64,000 nt of DNA from Limosilactobacillus caviae. GTDB lineage: Bacteria > Bacillota > Bacilli > Lactobacillales > Lactobacillaceae. This document shows positions 30,970 through 39,358 of this stretch, piece after piece. The notes beneath the pieces are model-generated. The model ran no database searches. It saw nothing but the letters and a program-made list of their open reading frames with translations, and was not told the DNA's origin. The stretch covers positions 1-64,000 of the forward strand of contig NZ_BMDS01000006.1 of the NCBI RefSeq assembly GCF_014635905.1. The letters run 5' to 3'. Position 1 is the first letter of the stretch; every line of letters begins with the position of its first letter. A program made the translations under genes and the position numbers.

Positions 30970-31923
30970 ATGAGAAACGTTAAAATTGGTGCAACAAGTT
31001 GGGAAGTATCGAATATTGCTTTAGGTATCATGCGAATGGGAACATTACCGGTACCCAAAGCGGTCGATGCCTTAGAAGCGGCGCATGATGTTGGGATAAA
31101 CTTTATTGATTCGGCTGATATTTACGGCAATGATCCACAATTAGGCCGTGGTTCTTCAGAAATTCACTTTGGCAAGGCACTCAGCAGAAGCAGTCTTACC
31201 CGTGATGACTTTTATATTCAGTCTAAAGGAGGACTTTTTGCAAATGCAGACAATAAGATAACAAGGTACGATTCATCAAAAAAACATTTAATAGCTGCTG
31301 TAGATGGCATTTTACAACGGATGGGCATTGACTACCTTGATTCATTCTTAATTCATCGCCCTGACCCGTTAATGGATCCTGCAGAAGTAGCGGCGGCATT
31401 TGATCAGCTCCATGCAGCAGGAAAAGTACGGCATTTTGGGGTATCGAATTTCAATCCGCAACAAATTGCCCTTCTTCAGTCTGCAACCAATCAGCGAATA
31501 TTAATTGACCAGGTTCAATTTGGCTTAAAGCATACAGGGATGATTGATTTTGGCCTTCATACAAATATGACTGACAATGCGGCGAATGATCATGACGGCG
31601 GCTTATTAGAATATACGCGTCGTAAACATATGACTATTCAAACCTGGTCGCCTTTCCAATATGGGACATTTGCAGGAACGTTTATTAATAATGATCAATT
31701 TCCCGAGCTAAATGAAATGTTGGCATCGCTTGCCCGCAAGTATGAGGTAAGCAAAAATGCAATTGCTGTTGCGTGGATCTTGCGGCACCCTGCCCACATG
31801 CAGGTATTATTAGGCACTATGACGCCAGCACATATAATCGATAGTGCAAAAGGGAGCGACATTACCCTGACTAGCCAAGAATGGTATGATTTATACCTTG
31901 CTGCGGGGAATGATTTGCCCTAA
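30970..31923 (+). CDS. Aldo/keto reductase
   Basis: This 317-residue NADPH-dependent reductase has the family residues GINFIDSADIYG (Asp, Tyr), the Lys of FYIQSKGG, the His of LDSFLIHRPDP and GKVRHFGVSNF. It is nearest to the YdhF/YtbE-type oxidoreductases. GGGAGACG precedes the ATG. The stop overlaps the start of the PAP2 gene by one base (TAATG), so the two are translationally coupled. Confidence 0.87.
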   Translation: MRNVKIGATSWEVSNIALGIMRMGTLPVPKAVDALEAAHDVGINFIDSADIYGNDPQLGRGSSEIHFGKALSRSSLTRDDFYIQSKGGLFANADNKITRYDSSKKHLIAAVDGILQRMGIDYLDSFLIHRPDPLMDPAEVAAAFDQLHAAGKVRHFGVSNFNPQQIALLQSATNQRILIDQVQFGLKHTGMIDFGLHTNMTDNAANDHDGGLLEYTRRKHMTIQTWSPFQYGTFAGTFINNDQFPELNEMLASLARKYEVSKNAIAVAWILRHPAHMQVLLGTMTPAHIIDSAKGSDITLTSQEWYDLYLAAGNDLP

Positions 31924-32423
31924 TGAAGGAAAATTATCAAAAAACTTATCAACGAATCACGGCTCCCTTTCGTCGGCACCCATGGGCTGTTTCTTTATTA
32001 CGGATTGCTAATAAGTTTGTAGTATGGGTAATGTATGTTGCTTACTGTGCAATTTTGATATGGGTAGGAAAAAATGATTGCTCAGCACTATGGTCTTTTC
32101 TCCTCATCCCTGGCATTGGCTTTCTCATGCTTTCATTTGTCCGCCAACGAATTAATGCCCCTCGTCCATATGAAAAATTCGCAATTGATCCGTTGATTTT
32201 TCGTAATAAAACGGGTGATTCGCTACCAAGCCGGCATGTTTTTTCAGCAACTGTTATTGCCATGTGCGGACTAAAGTTAAGCCTTTTTTTGGGAATAACT
32301 TTATTCATATTAACTATTATTTCTGCGATTACCCGTGTGATTGGCGGCGTACATTTTCCGCGAGATGTAATTGCTGGGTTTATCTGTGGCCTTATTTGTG
32401 GCTTGTTTTTATTTCTTGTCTAA
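31923..32423 (+). CDS. PAP2-family membrane phosphatase
   Basis: This 166-residue protein has four or five helices and the three PAP2 signatures: RQRINAPRP, SLPSRHVFS and TRVIGGVHFPRDVIAG, with catalytic His in the last two. Relatives dephosphorylate phosphatidic acid, phosphatidylglycerol phosphate or undecaprenyl pyrophosphate on the outer membrane face. It is coupled to the reductase upstream. It is somewhat shorter than the usual BcrC-type enzyme. Confidence 0.87.
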   Translation: MKENYQKTYQRITAPFRRHPWAVSLLRIANKFVVWVMYVAYCAILIWVGKNDCSALWSFLLIPGIGFLMLSFVRQRINAPRPYEKFAIDPLIFRNKTGDSLPSRHVFSATVIAMCGLKLSLFLGITLFILTIISAITRVIGGVHFPRDVIAGFICGLICGLFLFLV

Positions 32424-32444
32424 CTTTTAAGAAAGGTGCGTTTC

Positions 32445-35294
32445 ATGGATAGTTTGGTATTGCAAGATGCAATTTTGAATGGACTTATCAGCAATCAATA
32501 TCAGGGCAATACGCTTTTAGGTCCACAATTATTAACTAATAATCAATCAGCTACGATTTGGCAAATGTTGCGCCAAGAACTACTATCATGCAAAAGTTTT
32601 ACATGGTCGGTTGCTTTTATCACATTGGATATGTTGGTACCATTCAAAGCGGTAATGGCTGATTTAGCAAAAACAGGAATTAATGGAACGATAATTACAA
32701 GTGATTATTTGAATTTTAACCAACCTGCTGTATTTGAGGAATTACAAAAAATACCAAACTTAACTGTTGAAATTGCTGATATTAGCGGCTTTCATACTAA
32801 AGGATATTTGTTTGATCATGGTGAATATCAAACGATGATTATAGGCAGTGCTAATTTTACTCGTTCTGCTTTGCTGGTTAATAAAGAATGGAATTTAAAA
32901 TTAAGTTCACGCCAAGAGGGAAGCCTTTTTCAACAACTAACAACCGAATTGAACACTGTTAAGCGGGAAAGTAATCCTTTAACTTCAGAATGGCTTGCAA
33001 AATACCGCATGAACTGGCAACCGCCGGAAACTAACCTGCCTCGTCCAAAACGATTAGGGACGGTTCAGCCGAATGCGATGCAAAAAGCTGCATTAGAACA
33101 ATTGGATGACCTTGTCACAAGGGGAGTTAACAAGGGCTTAGTTGTTTCAGCAACGGGAACAGGGAAAACTTATCTTGGTGCATTTGCGGTGAAAAAATAT
33201 CAGCCGCGTCGCTTTTTATATATTGTTCACCGAGAACAGATTGCCCGCAAATCATTAGCTAGTTTTCAGCGGGTTATCGGTGGCAGCCGAGCAGATTATG
33301 GTCTGTTAACCGGGAATTGCCATGACTGGAATGCTAAGTATTTATTTGCTACCGTCCAAACACTTAGTCAGCAGTCGATTCTTGATAGCCTTAAACCGAC
33401 TGAATTTGATTATATTTTAATTGATGAGGCCCACCGCGCGGCTGCCCCTAGTTACCAGCGAGTATTAAACCACTTTACACCCCGTTTTTGGTTGGGGATG
33501 ACAGCAACACCCGAGCGAATGGATAGCCAGGATGTGTTTAAATTATTTGATTACCATTTAGCTTATGAAATTCGCTTGAAGGATGCGTTAGCTGCTAAAA
33601 TGCTGGCTCCTTTCCATTATGTCGGCGTAACTGATTATGAGGTTGATGGCGAAGTTATTACTGAAACTGCTAAATTAAGTCAATTAGTTGCTTCTAAAAG
33701 GGTTAAGTATATCCTTGACCAATTAGATTACTATGGTTATTGCGGTAATCAAGCACGAGGACTGGTCTTTTGCAGTCGTCAGGCAGAAGCAAAAGAATTA
33801 GCAGCCTTATTTAGTGCTTCCCATCATCCGGCAATTGCGTTAACTAATCAAAGCAGTAATCAAGAACGGTTAAATGCCGTTGAGCAGCTTGAGGCGGGGA
33901 AAATTGAGTATATTATCACTGTTGATCTTTTTAATGAAGGTGTCGATATTCCTTCGTTAAATCAAATTGTGATGATGCGTAATACGCAGTCACCAATCGT
34001 TTTTACACAACAACTAGGCCGCGGCTTAAGAAAATATCCGGGGAAAGAGTTTGTAACAGTAATTGATTTTATTGGAAATTATCAGCATAACTATATGATC
34101 CCCATGGCACTGAATCAAGATAATAGCCGAAGTAAAGATCGCGCTCGTCGCGAAGTTAAGTTGCCAGCAAATCTTGATGTGTCAACAATTAACTTTACGA
34201 AAGTTGCTGAAGAACGAATTTTAGCATCGCTTGATAAGGTTAAGTTAGATTCAATGAAAGAATTGCGTCAAGCCTATCATGAATTAGCCGCTCAACTAGG
34301 AAGACCGCCATTACTTAATGATTTTTACCATTATGGTTCGGTTGATCCGTTAGTATTTGCGCAAAATACGCAACTTAAGCATTATGGTGAATTCCTAGAA
34401 AAAATGGGTGTTGATCTCAAATTAACCAATTATGAACGTCAAATATTAAATTTCTTGACTAAAGAAATTCTTAACGGGAAACGGCCGCATGAACTTATCC
34501 TCCTTCAGCACTTGCTTCACGGTCCATATTCAATTGACACTTTTAAAGTAGAATTAATGCGCCAAAATATCCGCGTTTCGCCTGAGGTTTTACAATCGGT
34601 TGATGATATTTTAAGCTTGCGGTTCTTTAATGTGAAAGCCGGTAAAAAATTAAGAAAAGACCAATATGGCGGTGAACCGTTAGTTGATCATCAGGATTTG
34701 TTAACTTATCGGTTTAATTCAAGAATTAGCGAAGGTCTAAAAATTCATGATGATTTTAAGCGATTAGTTACCGATATATTGACGACGGGTCGTGAAATAG
34801 CTGCGCGGTATGACTTCAAGCAGGCGTTTACACTTTATCAGCAGTATGATCGAAAAGATGTCTGTCGATTATTAAATTGGCCGTTAGATGTGAGTGCCCC
34901 CTTATATGGATACCGGGTGGCAGAAGATGTGTGCCCAATTTTTATTACTTATCAAAAGGATTCGGCAGAAAAGAGAAATGCCATCTATAATAACCAGTTC
35001 CAAGACGGCCGATCGCTGCGGTGGTATACACGAACCCCGCGGCATCTCTCGTCTGATGAAGTACAGCGACTTCTGGCAGGGGTTAAAGCAGGTAAGCCGC
35101 AAGTAAAACTGCACTTGTTTGTAAAGCAGAGTGACGCGGTTGGTAAGGAGTTCTATTATTTAGGTCCTGCTCATATTCAAGCAGAAACGGTAAAAGAAGA
35201 ATTAGTTGGACCAAAGAAAAAGCCGACAGTGGGGATGAACTTGGTATTAGAGCATCCTTTAACGACAGCGATGATGAATTTACTGGAGATGTAA
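32445..35294 (+). CDS. PLD-nuclease and SF2 helicase fusion with DUF3427
   Basis: I use the ATG at 32445, with AAAGG nine bases upstream. The 949-residue protein starts with a phospholipase-D-type domain carrying one HKD motif (HTKGYLFD, then IIGSANFTRSAL; about residues 120-150). A complete SF2 helicase follows: Walker A SATGTGKTYLGA, DEAH in LIDEAHRAA, MTATPERMD, and motif VI QQLGRGLRK. The C-terminal ~300 residues form the DUF3427 region. Such fusions are thought to act in DNA repair or defence; PLD needs two HKD copies, so it probably dimerises. It sits among household genes. Confidence 0.88.
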   Translation: MDSLVLQDAILNGLISNQYQGNTLLGPQLLTNNQSATIWQMLRQELLSCKSFTWSVAFITLDMLVPFKAVMADLAKTGINGTIITSDYLNFNQPAVFEELQKIPNLTVEIADISGFHTKGYLFDHGEYQTMIIGSANFTRSALLVNKEWNLKLSSRQEGSLFQQLTTELNTVKRESNPLTSEWLAKYRMNWQPPETNLPRPKRLGTVQPNAMQKAALEQLDDLVTRGVNKGLVVSATGTGKTYLGAFAVKKYQPRRFLYIVHREQIARKSLASFQRVIGGSRADYGLLTGNCHDWNAKYLFATVQTLSQQSILDSLKPTEFDYILIDEAHRAAAPSYQRVLNHFTPRFWLGMTATPERMDSQDVFKLFDYHLAYEIRLKDALAAKMLAPFHYVGVTDYEVDGEVITETAKLSQLVASKRVKYILDQLDYYGYCGNQARGLVFCSRQAEAKELAALFSASHHPAIALTNQSSNQERLNAVEQLEAGKIEYIITVDLFNEGVDIPSLNQIVMMRNTQSPIVFTQQLGRGLRKYPGKEFVTVIDFIGNYQHNYMIPMALNQDNSRSKDRARREVKLPANLDVSTINFTKVAEERILASLDKVKLDSMKELRQAYHELAAQLGRPPLLNDFYHYGSVDPLVFAQNTQLKHYGEFLEKMGVDLKLTNYERQILNFLTKEILNGKRPHELILLQHLLHGPYSIDTFKVELMRQNIRVSPEVLQSVDDILSLRFFNVKAGKKLRKDQYGGEPLVDHQDLLTYRFNSRISEGLKIHDDFKRLVTDILTTGREIAARYDFKQAFTLYQQYDRKDVCRLLNWPLDVSAPLYGYRVAEDVCPIFITYQKDSAEKRNAIYNNQFQDGRSLRWYTRTPRHLSSDEVQRLLAGVKAGKPQVKLHLFVKQSDAVGKEFYYLGPAHIQAETVKEELVGPKKKPTVGMNLVLEHPLTTAMMNLLEM

Positions 35295-35365
35295 GCGGTG
35301 ACCATATTGCTTTTGTTTTTTGCTGAATCATCTATAATTAAAGTGGTAGAAAGAAGATGAATATT

Positions 35366-35644
35366 ATGGCAAAAGGAAAGGTAAAAACTAATGATAAGCG
35401 TTCAATTCAAGATGTTAAGTTAGATGAATTAGCTGGCTTATTGAATGAATATGATGTCAATACGATGGGAGCATTAGTGAAGTCCCTAAAGAAGAGTCAA
35501 AAGAAGAATAAGCAAAGCAAAAAAGATGAGTTACGCGATACAATTGAGCGCCAACAAGAACATATTGATGAACAAAAGGATATGATTGATCAGCTTAATA
35601 ATCATATTTCAAAGCTAATTGATCGACTTGATAATAAATTATAA
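35366..35644 (+). CDS. Small coiled-coil protein
   Basis: The 92-residue product from ATG at 35366 (AAGAAG eight bases before; an ATG at 35357 is possible) is Lys-rich. It has a helical N-terminal part (DVKLDELAGLLNEYDVNTMG), a KKSQKKNKQSKKDE linker and a C-terminal heptad-type coiled coil (QQEHIDEQKDMIDQLNNH). No family is recognised. A role as a scaffold or nucleic-acid-binding helper is conceivable, not shown. Confidence 0.7.
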   Translation: MAKGKVKTNDKRSIQDVKLDELAGLLNEYDVNTMGALVKSLKKSQKKNKQSKKDELRDTIERQQEHIDEQKDMIDQLNNHISKLIDRLDNKL

Positions 35645-35647
35645 ATA

Positions 35648-35700
35648 AAATAACGGCTTCGGATGCTTAGACAGAACTAAACATTCGAGGCCGTTATTAT
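35648..35700. terminator. Bidirectional terminator
   Basis: AATAACGGC (35649-35657) pairs with GCCGTTATT (35690-35698), extended by TTCGGATG/ACATTCGAG with wobble. It separates two convergent genes. Confidence 0.8.
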
Positions 35701-37049
35701 TAATTATTTACCGGTTTCTTAAATAAGTCGTTAAAAGCTTCACTGATTGTTGGGTGAGTGTAGATTTGATCACGCAGCATTTGGTATGGAAGTTTTGCGC
35801 GCATTGCTAAGACGACCATATTGATGATTTCCTGGGCTTCTTGAATATATAATGTTGCACCGATAATTAAGTTTGTTTGTGGATCAACTAAAACCTTAAG
35901 CAGTCCCCGTGTATCTTTTAATACCTTGGCTTTTGGAATAGCGGCAGCAGGCATTTTGAAGAGCAGGTAGTCTTTTCCTTGTTTTTGGGCTTCTTTTTCT
36001 GTGAGTCCAACTTGGGCAAGTGATGGTTCAATAAATACATTGGTGGGAACAATTAAACGATCACTAACTCGCCGTTCTTTATTACCGAACAATTCATCTT
36101 TAATAATGCGGAAGTCGTCAAGTGAAATGTAGGTAAATTGAGGACCGCCTTTTACATCCCCAATCGCCCAAACATTTGAGACGTTGGTCTGCAATAAGTC
36201 ATTGACAACAATAGCGCCTTTCTTATCAACCTTAATATCAGTATTTTGAAGGTCAAGGCTTGCCGTTTCTGGTTGTCGTCCAGTAGCTGCTAAAATTTTA
36301 TCGGCAAAAATAGTTGTTTCACGATTGTCGCCCCTGGTAAAGGTAATCGCTGCCTGTTCATCTTGTTCGCTAATATCTTTAATGTTAACGCCAACTTCAA
36401 ATTTTACACCGTTATCCTTAAAGTTTTGGATCACCATTTCAGCAACATCGTCGTCTTCACGAGGAAGCAATGACTTATGGTGGTCAAGGATAGTGACACG
36501 CGAACCAAAAGAAGCAAACATATTTGCAAATTCAAGCCCAATATAACCGCCACCAATAATAACAAGTTCGCGGGGGAGCTTATCTTGGTTCATTGCATCA
36601 GTTGAATTTAATAAGAATGGACTGTTTTTTAACCCCGGAATGTCAGGAATACTTGGAGTTGCGCCGGTGTTGATAAAGATTCGCTCACCCTTGTAGGTCA
36701 GTTCCTTACCATCGGGCGTTTGAACGTTAATTGTATGGTTGCCAGTGAAATGAGCAGTTCCATCTAGGACAGTAATGTTATCTTCACTAGCTAGCATTTG
36801 ATAATTTTTTTGACGTAATTGAGCAGTCATTACATTTTTGCCGTCTACTGCGTCTTCAAATGATGTTCCATGTGCGGCTTCAATAATCAAACGCTTGGAA
36901 GGGAGACAGGCAATATTAATGCAGGTTCCGCCATACATTTGTTTTGATTTTTCAACAACAAGAACCTGTTCGCCGTGTTGAGCAAGAAACTTGGCAAGCG
37001 TTTTTCCACCCTTACCAAAGCCGATGATAATATTTTTGATAGTTTCCAT
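35700..37049 (-). CDS. RclA-like flavoprotein disulfide reductase
   Basis: This 449-residue enzyme has the FAD motif IIGFGKGGKTLAKFLA, the redox disulfide in GGTCINIACLPSK, the NAD(P)H motif IIGGGYIGLEFA and FTYISLDDFRI, a stretch shared with E. coli RclA. RclA and its lactobacillus relatives reduce hypothiocyanous acid or act as copper-linked reductases under HOCl stress. It most likely protects against hypothiocyanite in the mouth or gut. The family is seen; the substrate is from relatives. It stands alone. AGGA lies before the ATG. Confidence 0.85.
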   Translation of the reverse strand: METIKNIIIGFGKGGKTLAKFLAQHGEQVLVVEKSKQMYGGTCINIACLPSKRLIIEAAHGTSFEDAVDGKNVMTAQLRQKNYQMLASEDNITVLDGTAHFTGNHTINVQTPDGKELTYKGERIFINTGATPSIPDIPGLKNSPFLLNSTDAMNQDKLPRELVIIGGGYIGLEFANMFASFGSRVTILDHHKSLLPREDDDVAEMVIQNFKDNGVKFEVGVNIKDISEQDEQAAITFTRGDNRETTIFADKILAATGRQPETASLDLQNTDIKVDKKGAIVVNDLLQTNVSNVWAIGDVKGGPQFTYISLDDFRIIKDELFGNKERRVSDRLIVPTNVFIEPSLAQVGLTEKEAQKQGKDYLLFKMPAAAIPKAKVLKDTRGLLKVLVDPQTNLIIGATLYIQEAQEIINMVVLAMRAKLPYQMLRDQIYTHPTISEAFNDLFKKPVNN

Positions 37050-37323
37050 TGAAAATCCTCCAATTTTAATTCTTCTATATATTTAGAAATTATACTAATA
37101 ATAAACGCCCTGTCACTTAAAACGCTTAAATAAGACGATTGTTTAGTTTGAATTTTATTGAACAAAGTGATAGGATAATAACGTGAATATATTAGTCCCA
37201 ACTGCAGTCAGAGCTTTTATATTAAAGAAAAACGTAAAATATTAATATTGTATATTAGTGATCATAGATGCTATACCATCGATATAAAACGTTTTACTAA
37301 AAAGTTTTGATTGAGGAGAGACG

Positions 37324-37647
37324 ATGATGAAAGCAGCACATTTAGTTGAAAAATCCAAGGATGTAAAAGGAGCAAAGCCGGCTGCTCAAGAAACAAAATT
37401 TATTGATATCTTGAGTAAGGTTGCGACTGTTGTAGCTATTTTGATGTACGTATCCTACATTTCGCAGATTAAGAATAATCTCGCGGGTAATTATGGCGCT
37501 CCCTTACAGCCGTTGGTAGCAGCACTTAACTGCACGTTATGGTGTATATATGCTTATTTCAAACAACAACGTGATTGGCCTGTTTTCTGGGCAAACTTTC
37601 CGGGAATTATCTTTGGCTTAATTACCTTTATTACATGTTTACATTAA
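37324..37647 (+). CDS. SemiSWEET-family sugar transporter
   Basis: This 107-residue protein has three helices after a ~25-residue soluble start: a PQ-loop repeat (FIDILSKVATVVAILMYVSYISQI, GAPLQPLVAALNCTLWCIYAYF, WPVFWANFPGIIFGLITFI). The Trp-Asn pair (NCTLW) and dimer-size match SemiSWEETs, which form homodimers and pass mono- or disaccharides. GAGGAG lies before the ATG. A terminator follows. Confidence 0.82.
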   Translation: MMKAAHLVEKSKDVKGAKPAAQETKFIDILSKVATVVAILMYVSYISQIKNNLAGNYGAPLQPLVAALNCTLWCIYAYFKQQRDWPVFWANFPGIIFGLITFITCLH

Positions 37648-37655
37648 TCGTGAAT

Positions 37656-37706
37656 AAGAGAGTGGAAATAACTACTTACTATTGAAGTTATTTTCGCTCT
37701 TTTTAG
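37656..37706 (+). terminator. Rho-independent terminator
   Basis: AAGAGAGTGGAAATAACT pairs with AGTTATTTTCGCTCTT (a few mismatches) around the region 37674-37685, followed by TTTT. Confidence 0.75.
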
Positions 37707-37789
37707 CTCTAAAATTTATTTACTTTGGTTTCGCCCGCTATTGGTTATATGATATAATTAACCGAACATATGTTTAGGGGGCATATACA

Positions 37790-38497
37790 ATGCAGGATAC
37801 AACGCCGATTATTCATTTCGGCTCCTTTTTGCCAATAACTACAATGATATTACAGTCATTACCAATGAAGGAAAAATCAAGCAGTGTGGGTGGGAAGGCT
37901 TCAAAGATTGAAGATTTCAATCAATTGCGACAGGTCTTAAATGGTGACGCGCGTCTTTTAATTCTAGACCTGGAATTTTATCAGGATCAAAAGAAACATA
38001 AGAATTGTGTTGCTCAGATTGCGGGACGTATGTTTGAAGGTCATAGTAGTTTTAATTACCATTTATATGCCAACAATATGCCAGCGGACCGTCAATTATC
38101 ATTTTTACAACAGTATGATTTACGATTTTCTGAGGCAGCTACATACAGTATTGAACAGATTTTTCAACGAATCTTTAACTTTATTGATATCGAGCAGCCG
38201 GATTATATTGTTAGCTGGGACAATAGTACCGATTTTGAATTACTAAATCGGGAGGCTAACCGTTTGAAACTTGCTAAGGACGAACGACCATGGCGCACTA
38301 TTCAATCCCTTGATTTAGAAAGATTAGTTGCTAAGGAAGTATGGAAAAACAAAAGCGGCATTAGTCTTGAAAAAATGTGCCGGTTGCTACACTTTCCACC
38401 GGTAAAGTATCATCAAGCACAGAACGATGTTGTGGCAATTGAACAAATTTTAAAGTTTTATGCTCGTGATTTATGGCGAGAATTAAATTGTTATTGA
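37790..38497 (+). CDS. DEDD-type 3'-5' exonuclease domain protein
   Basis: This 235-residue protein has Exo I (LLILDLEFYQ with Asp and Glu), Exo II (YIVSWDNSTDFELL) and Exo III (KYHQAQNDVVAIEQIL, DEDDh type with His before the last Asp). It resembles the DnaQ/KapD RNase or proofreading exonuclease family. GGGGGC precedes the ATG. The first ~55 residues carry no known motif. Confidence 0.82.
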   Translation: MQDTTPIIHFGSFLPITTMILQSLPMKEKSSSVGGKASKIEDFNQLRQVLNGDARLLILDLEFYQDQKKHKNCVAQIAGRMFEGHSSFNYHLYANNMPADRQLSFLQQYDLRFSEAATYSIEQIFQRIFNFIDIEQPDYIVSWDNSTDFELLNREANRLKLAKDERPWRTIQSLDLERLVAKEVWKNKSGISLEKMCRLLHFPPVKYHQAQNDVVAIEQILKFYARDLWRELNCY

Positions 38498-38572
38498 TCG
38501 TTACCAAAATTTAAAATTTAGTTCACGATTTATCCCGATTAGCTTTTTATAATTGTTAGTAATTGAAAGAAG

Positions 38573-39307
38573 GTGAACGAGATAAATTTCATTTTTCGAC
38601 TGCTTAAGCGGATAATTATTTTAGGACTTGTAGTAGGTGGAGGATGGCTTTATTTCAATGATGCAGAGGTTCAAGCAACGACAAACCAAACTGCATGGAA
38701 CGTTCGTAATCGAATTGCTGAGCTGATTGGCAGAGGTGATGCAAATTCAAACGATAATTCTAACCTCCACTTAAGTGACGCAAATAATAGTTCTTCTAAG
38801 AATCAACAGGAACCAACGACTGAGCAGCAAACAAGTACACAAACTTCGATCCCCTCTACTGGGCGCTGGGCAACTAATCAGGCAACAATCTATGTGAATA
38901 CAAATAATGCGCAACTCGATGCTGCGGCAAATACTGCAATTCAAAACTGGAATCAAACTGGTACATTTACATTTAAACCAGTGAATAATCAAAGCAAAGC
39001 CGATATTGTTGTCACAACGATGAATCGTTCTGATTCAAATGCGGCGGGATTAACGAAGACCTCATCTAATTCGTTAACCAGAAAGTTTATGCATGCAACT
39101 GTTTATCTCAATACATACTACTTAACCGACCCAAGTTACGGTTATAGTCAAGAAAGAATTGTAAATACGGCAGAACATGAACTAGGCCATGCGATTGGTC
39201 TTGATCATACAAATGCTGTTTCAGTGATGCAACCAGCTGGCTCGTTCTACACAATTCAGCCAACTGATATTCAAGCAGTACAAAAGTTGTATTCAGAAAA
39301 TAAATAA
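38573..39307 (+). CDS. Secreted matrixin-like zinc metalloprotease
   Basis: The N-terminus has one hydrophobic segment (IIILGLVVGGGWLYF) acting as signal anchor, then a Ser/Thr/Gln/Asn-rich linker (about 60-100). The catalytic domain carries NTAEHELGHAIGLDH (HExxHxxGxxH zinc site) and the Met-turn SVMQPAG, which is the metzincin/matrixin pattern. The GTG start at 38573 overlaps its possible ribosome site, so the start is uncertain. It would act outside the cell, with substrate unknown. A terminator follows. Confidence 0.85.
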   Translation: MNEINFIFRLLKRIIILGLVVGGGWLYFNDAEVQATTNQTAWNVRNRIAELIGRGDANSNDNSNLHLSDANNSSSKNQQEPTTEQQTSTQTSIPSTGRWATNQATIYVNTNNAQLDAAANTAIQNWNQTGTFTFKPVNNQSKADIVVTTMNRSDSNAAGLTKTSSNSLTRKFMHATVYLNTYYLTDPSYGYSQERIVNTAEHELGHAIGLDHTNAVSVMQPAGSFYTIQPTDIQAVQKLYSENK

Positions 39308-39311
39308 AGAG

Positions 39312-39354
39312 AAAGCAGAGAAATAAGGCGTAATAACCTCTTTCTCTGCTTTTT
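39312..39354. terminator. Bidirectional terminator
   Basis: AAAGCAGAGAAA/TTTCTCTGCTTT (39312-39323 with 39341-39352) is a perfect 12-pair stem followed by TT and preceded by A-rich sequence, between convergent genes. Confidence 0.85.
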
Positions 39355-39358
39355 AGCG

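Noticed and set aside
34902-35331. Reverse-strand frames at the end of the helicase gene
   Set aside because: They overlap a strongly supported coding sequence and lack ribosome sites and protein-like composition.
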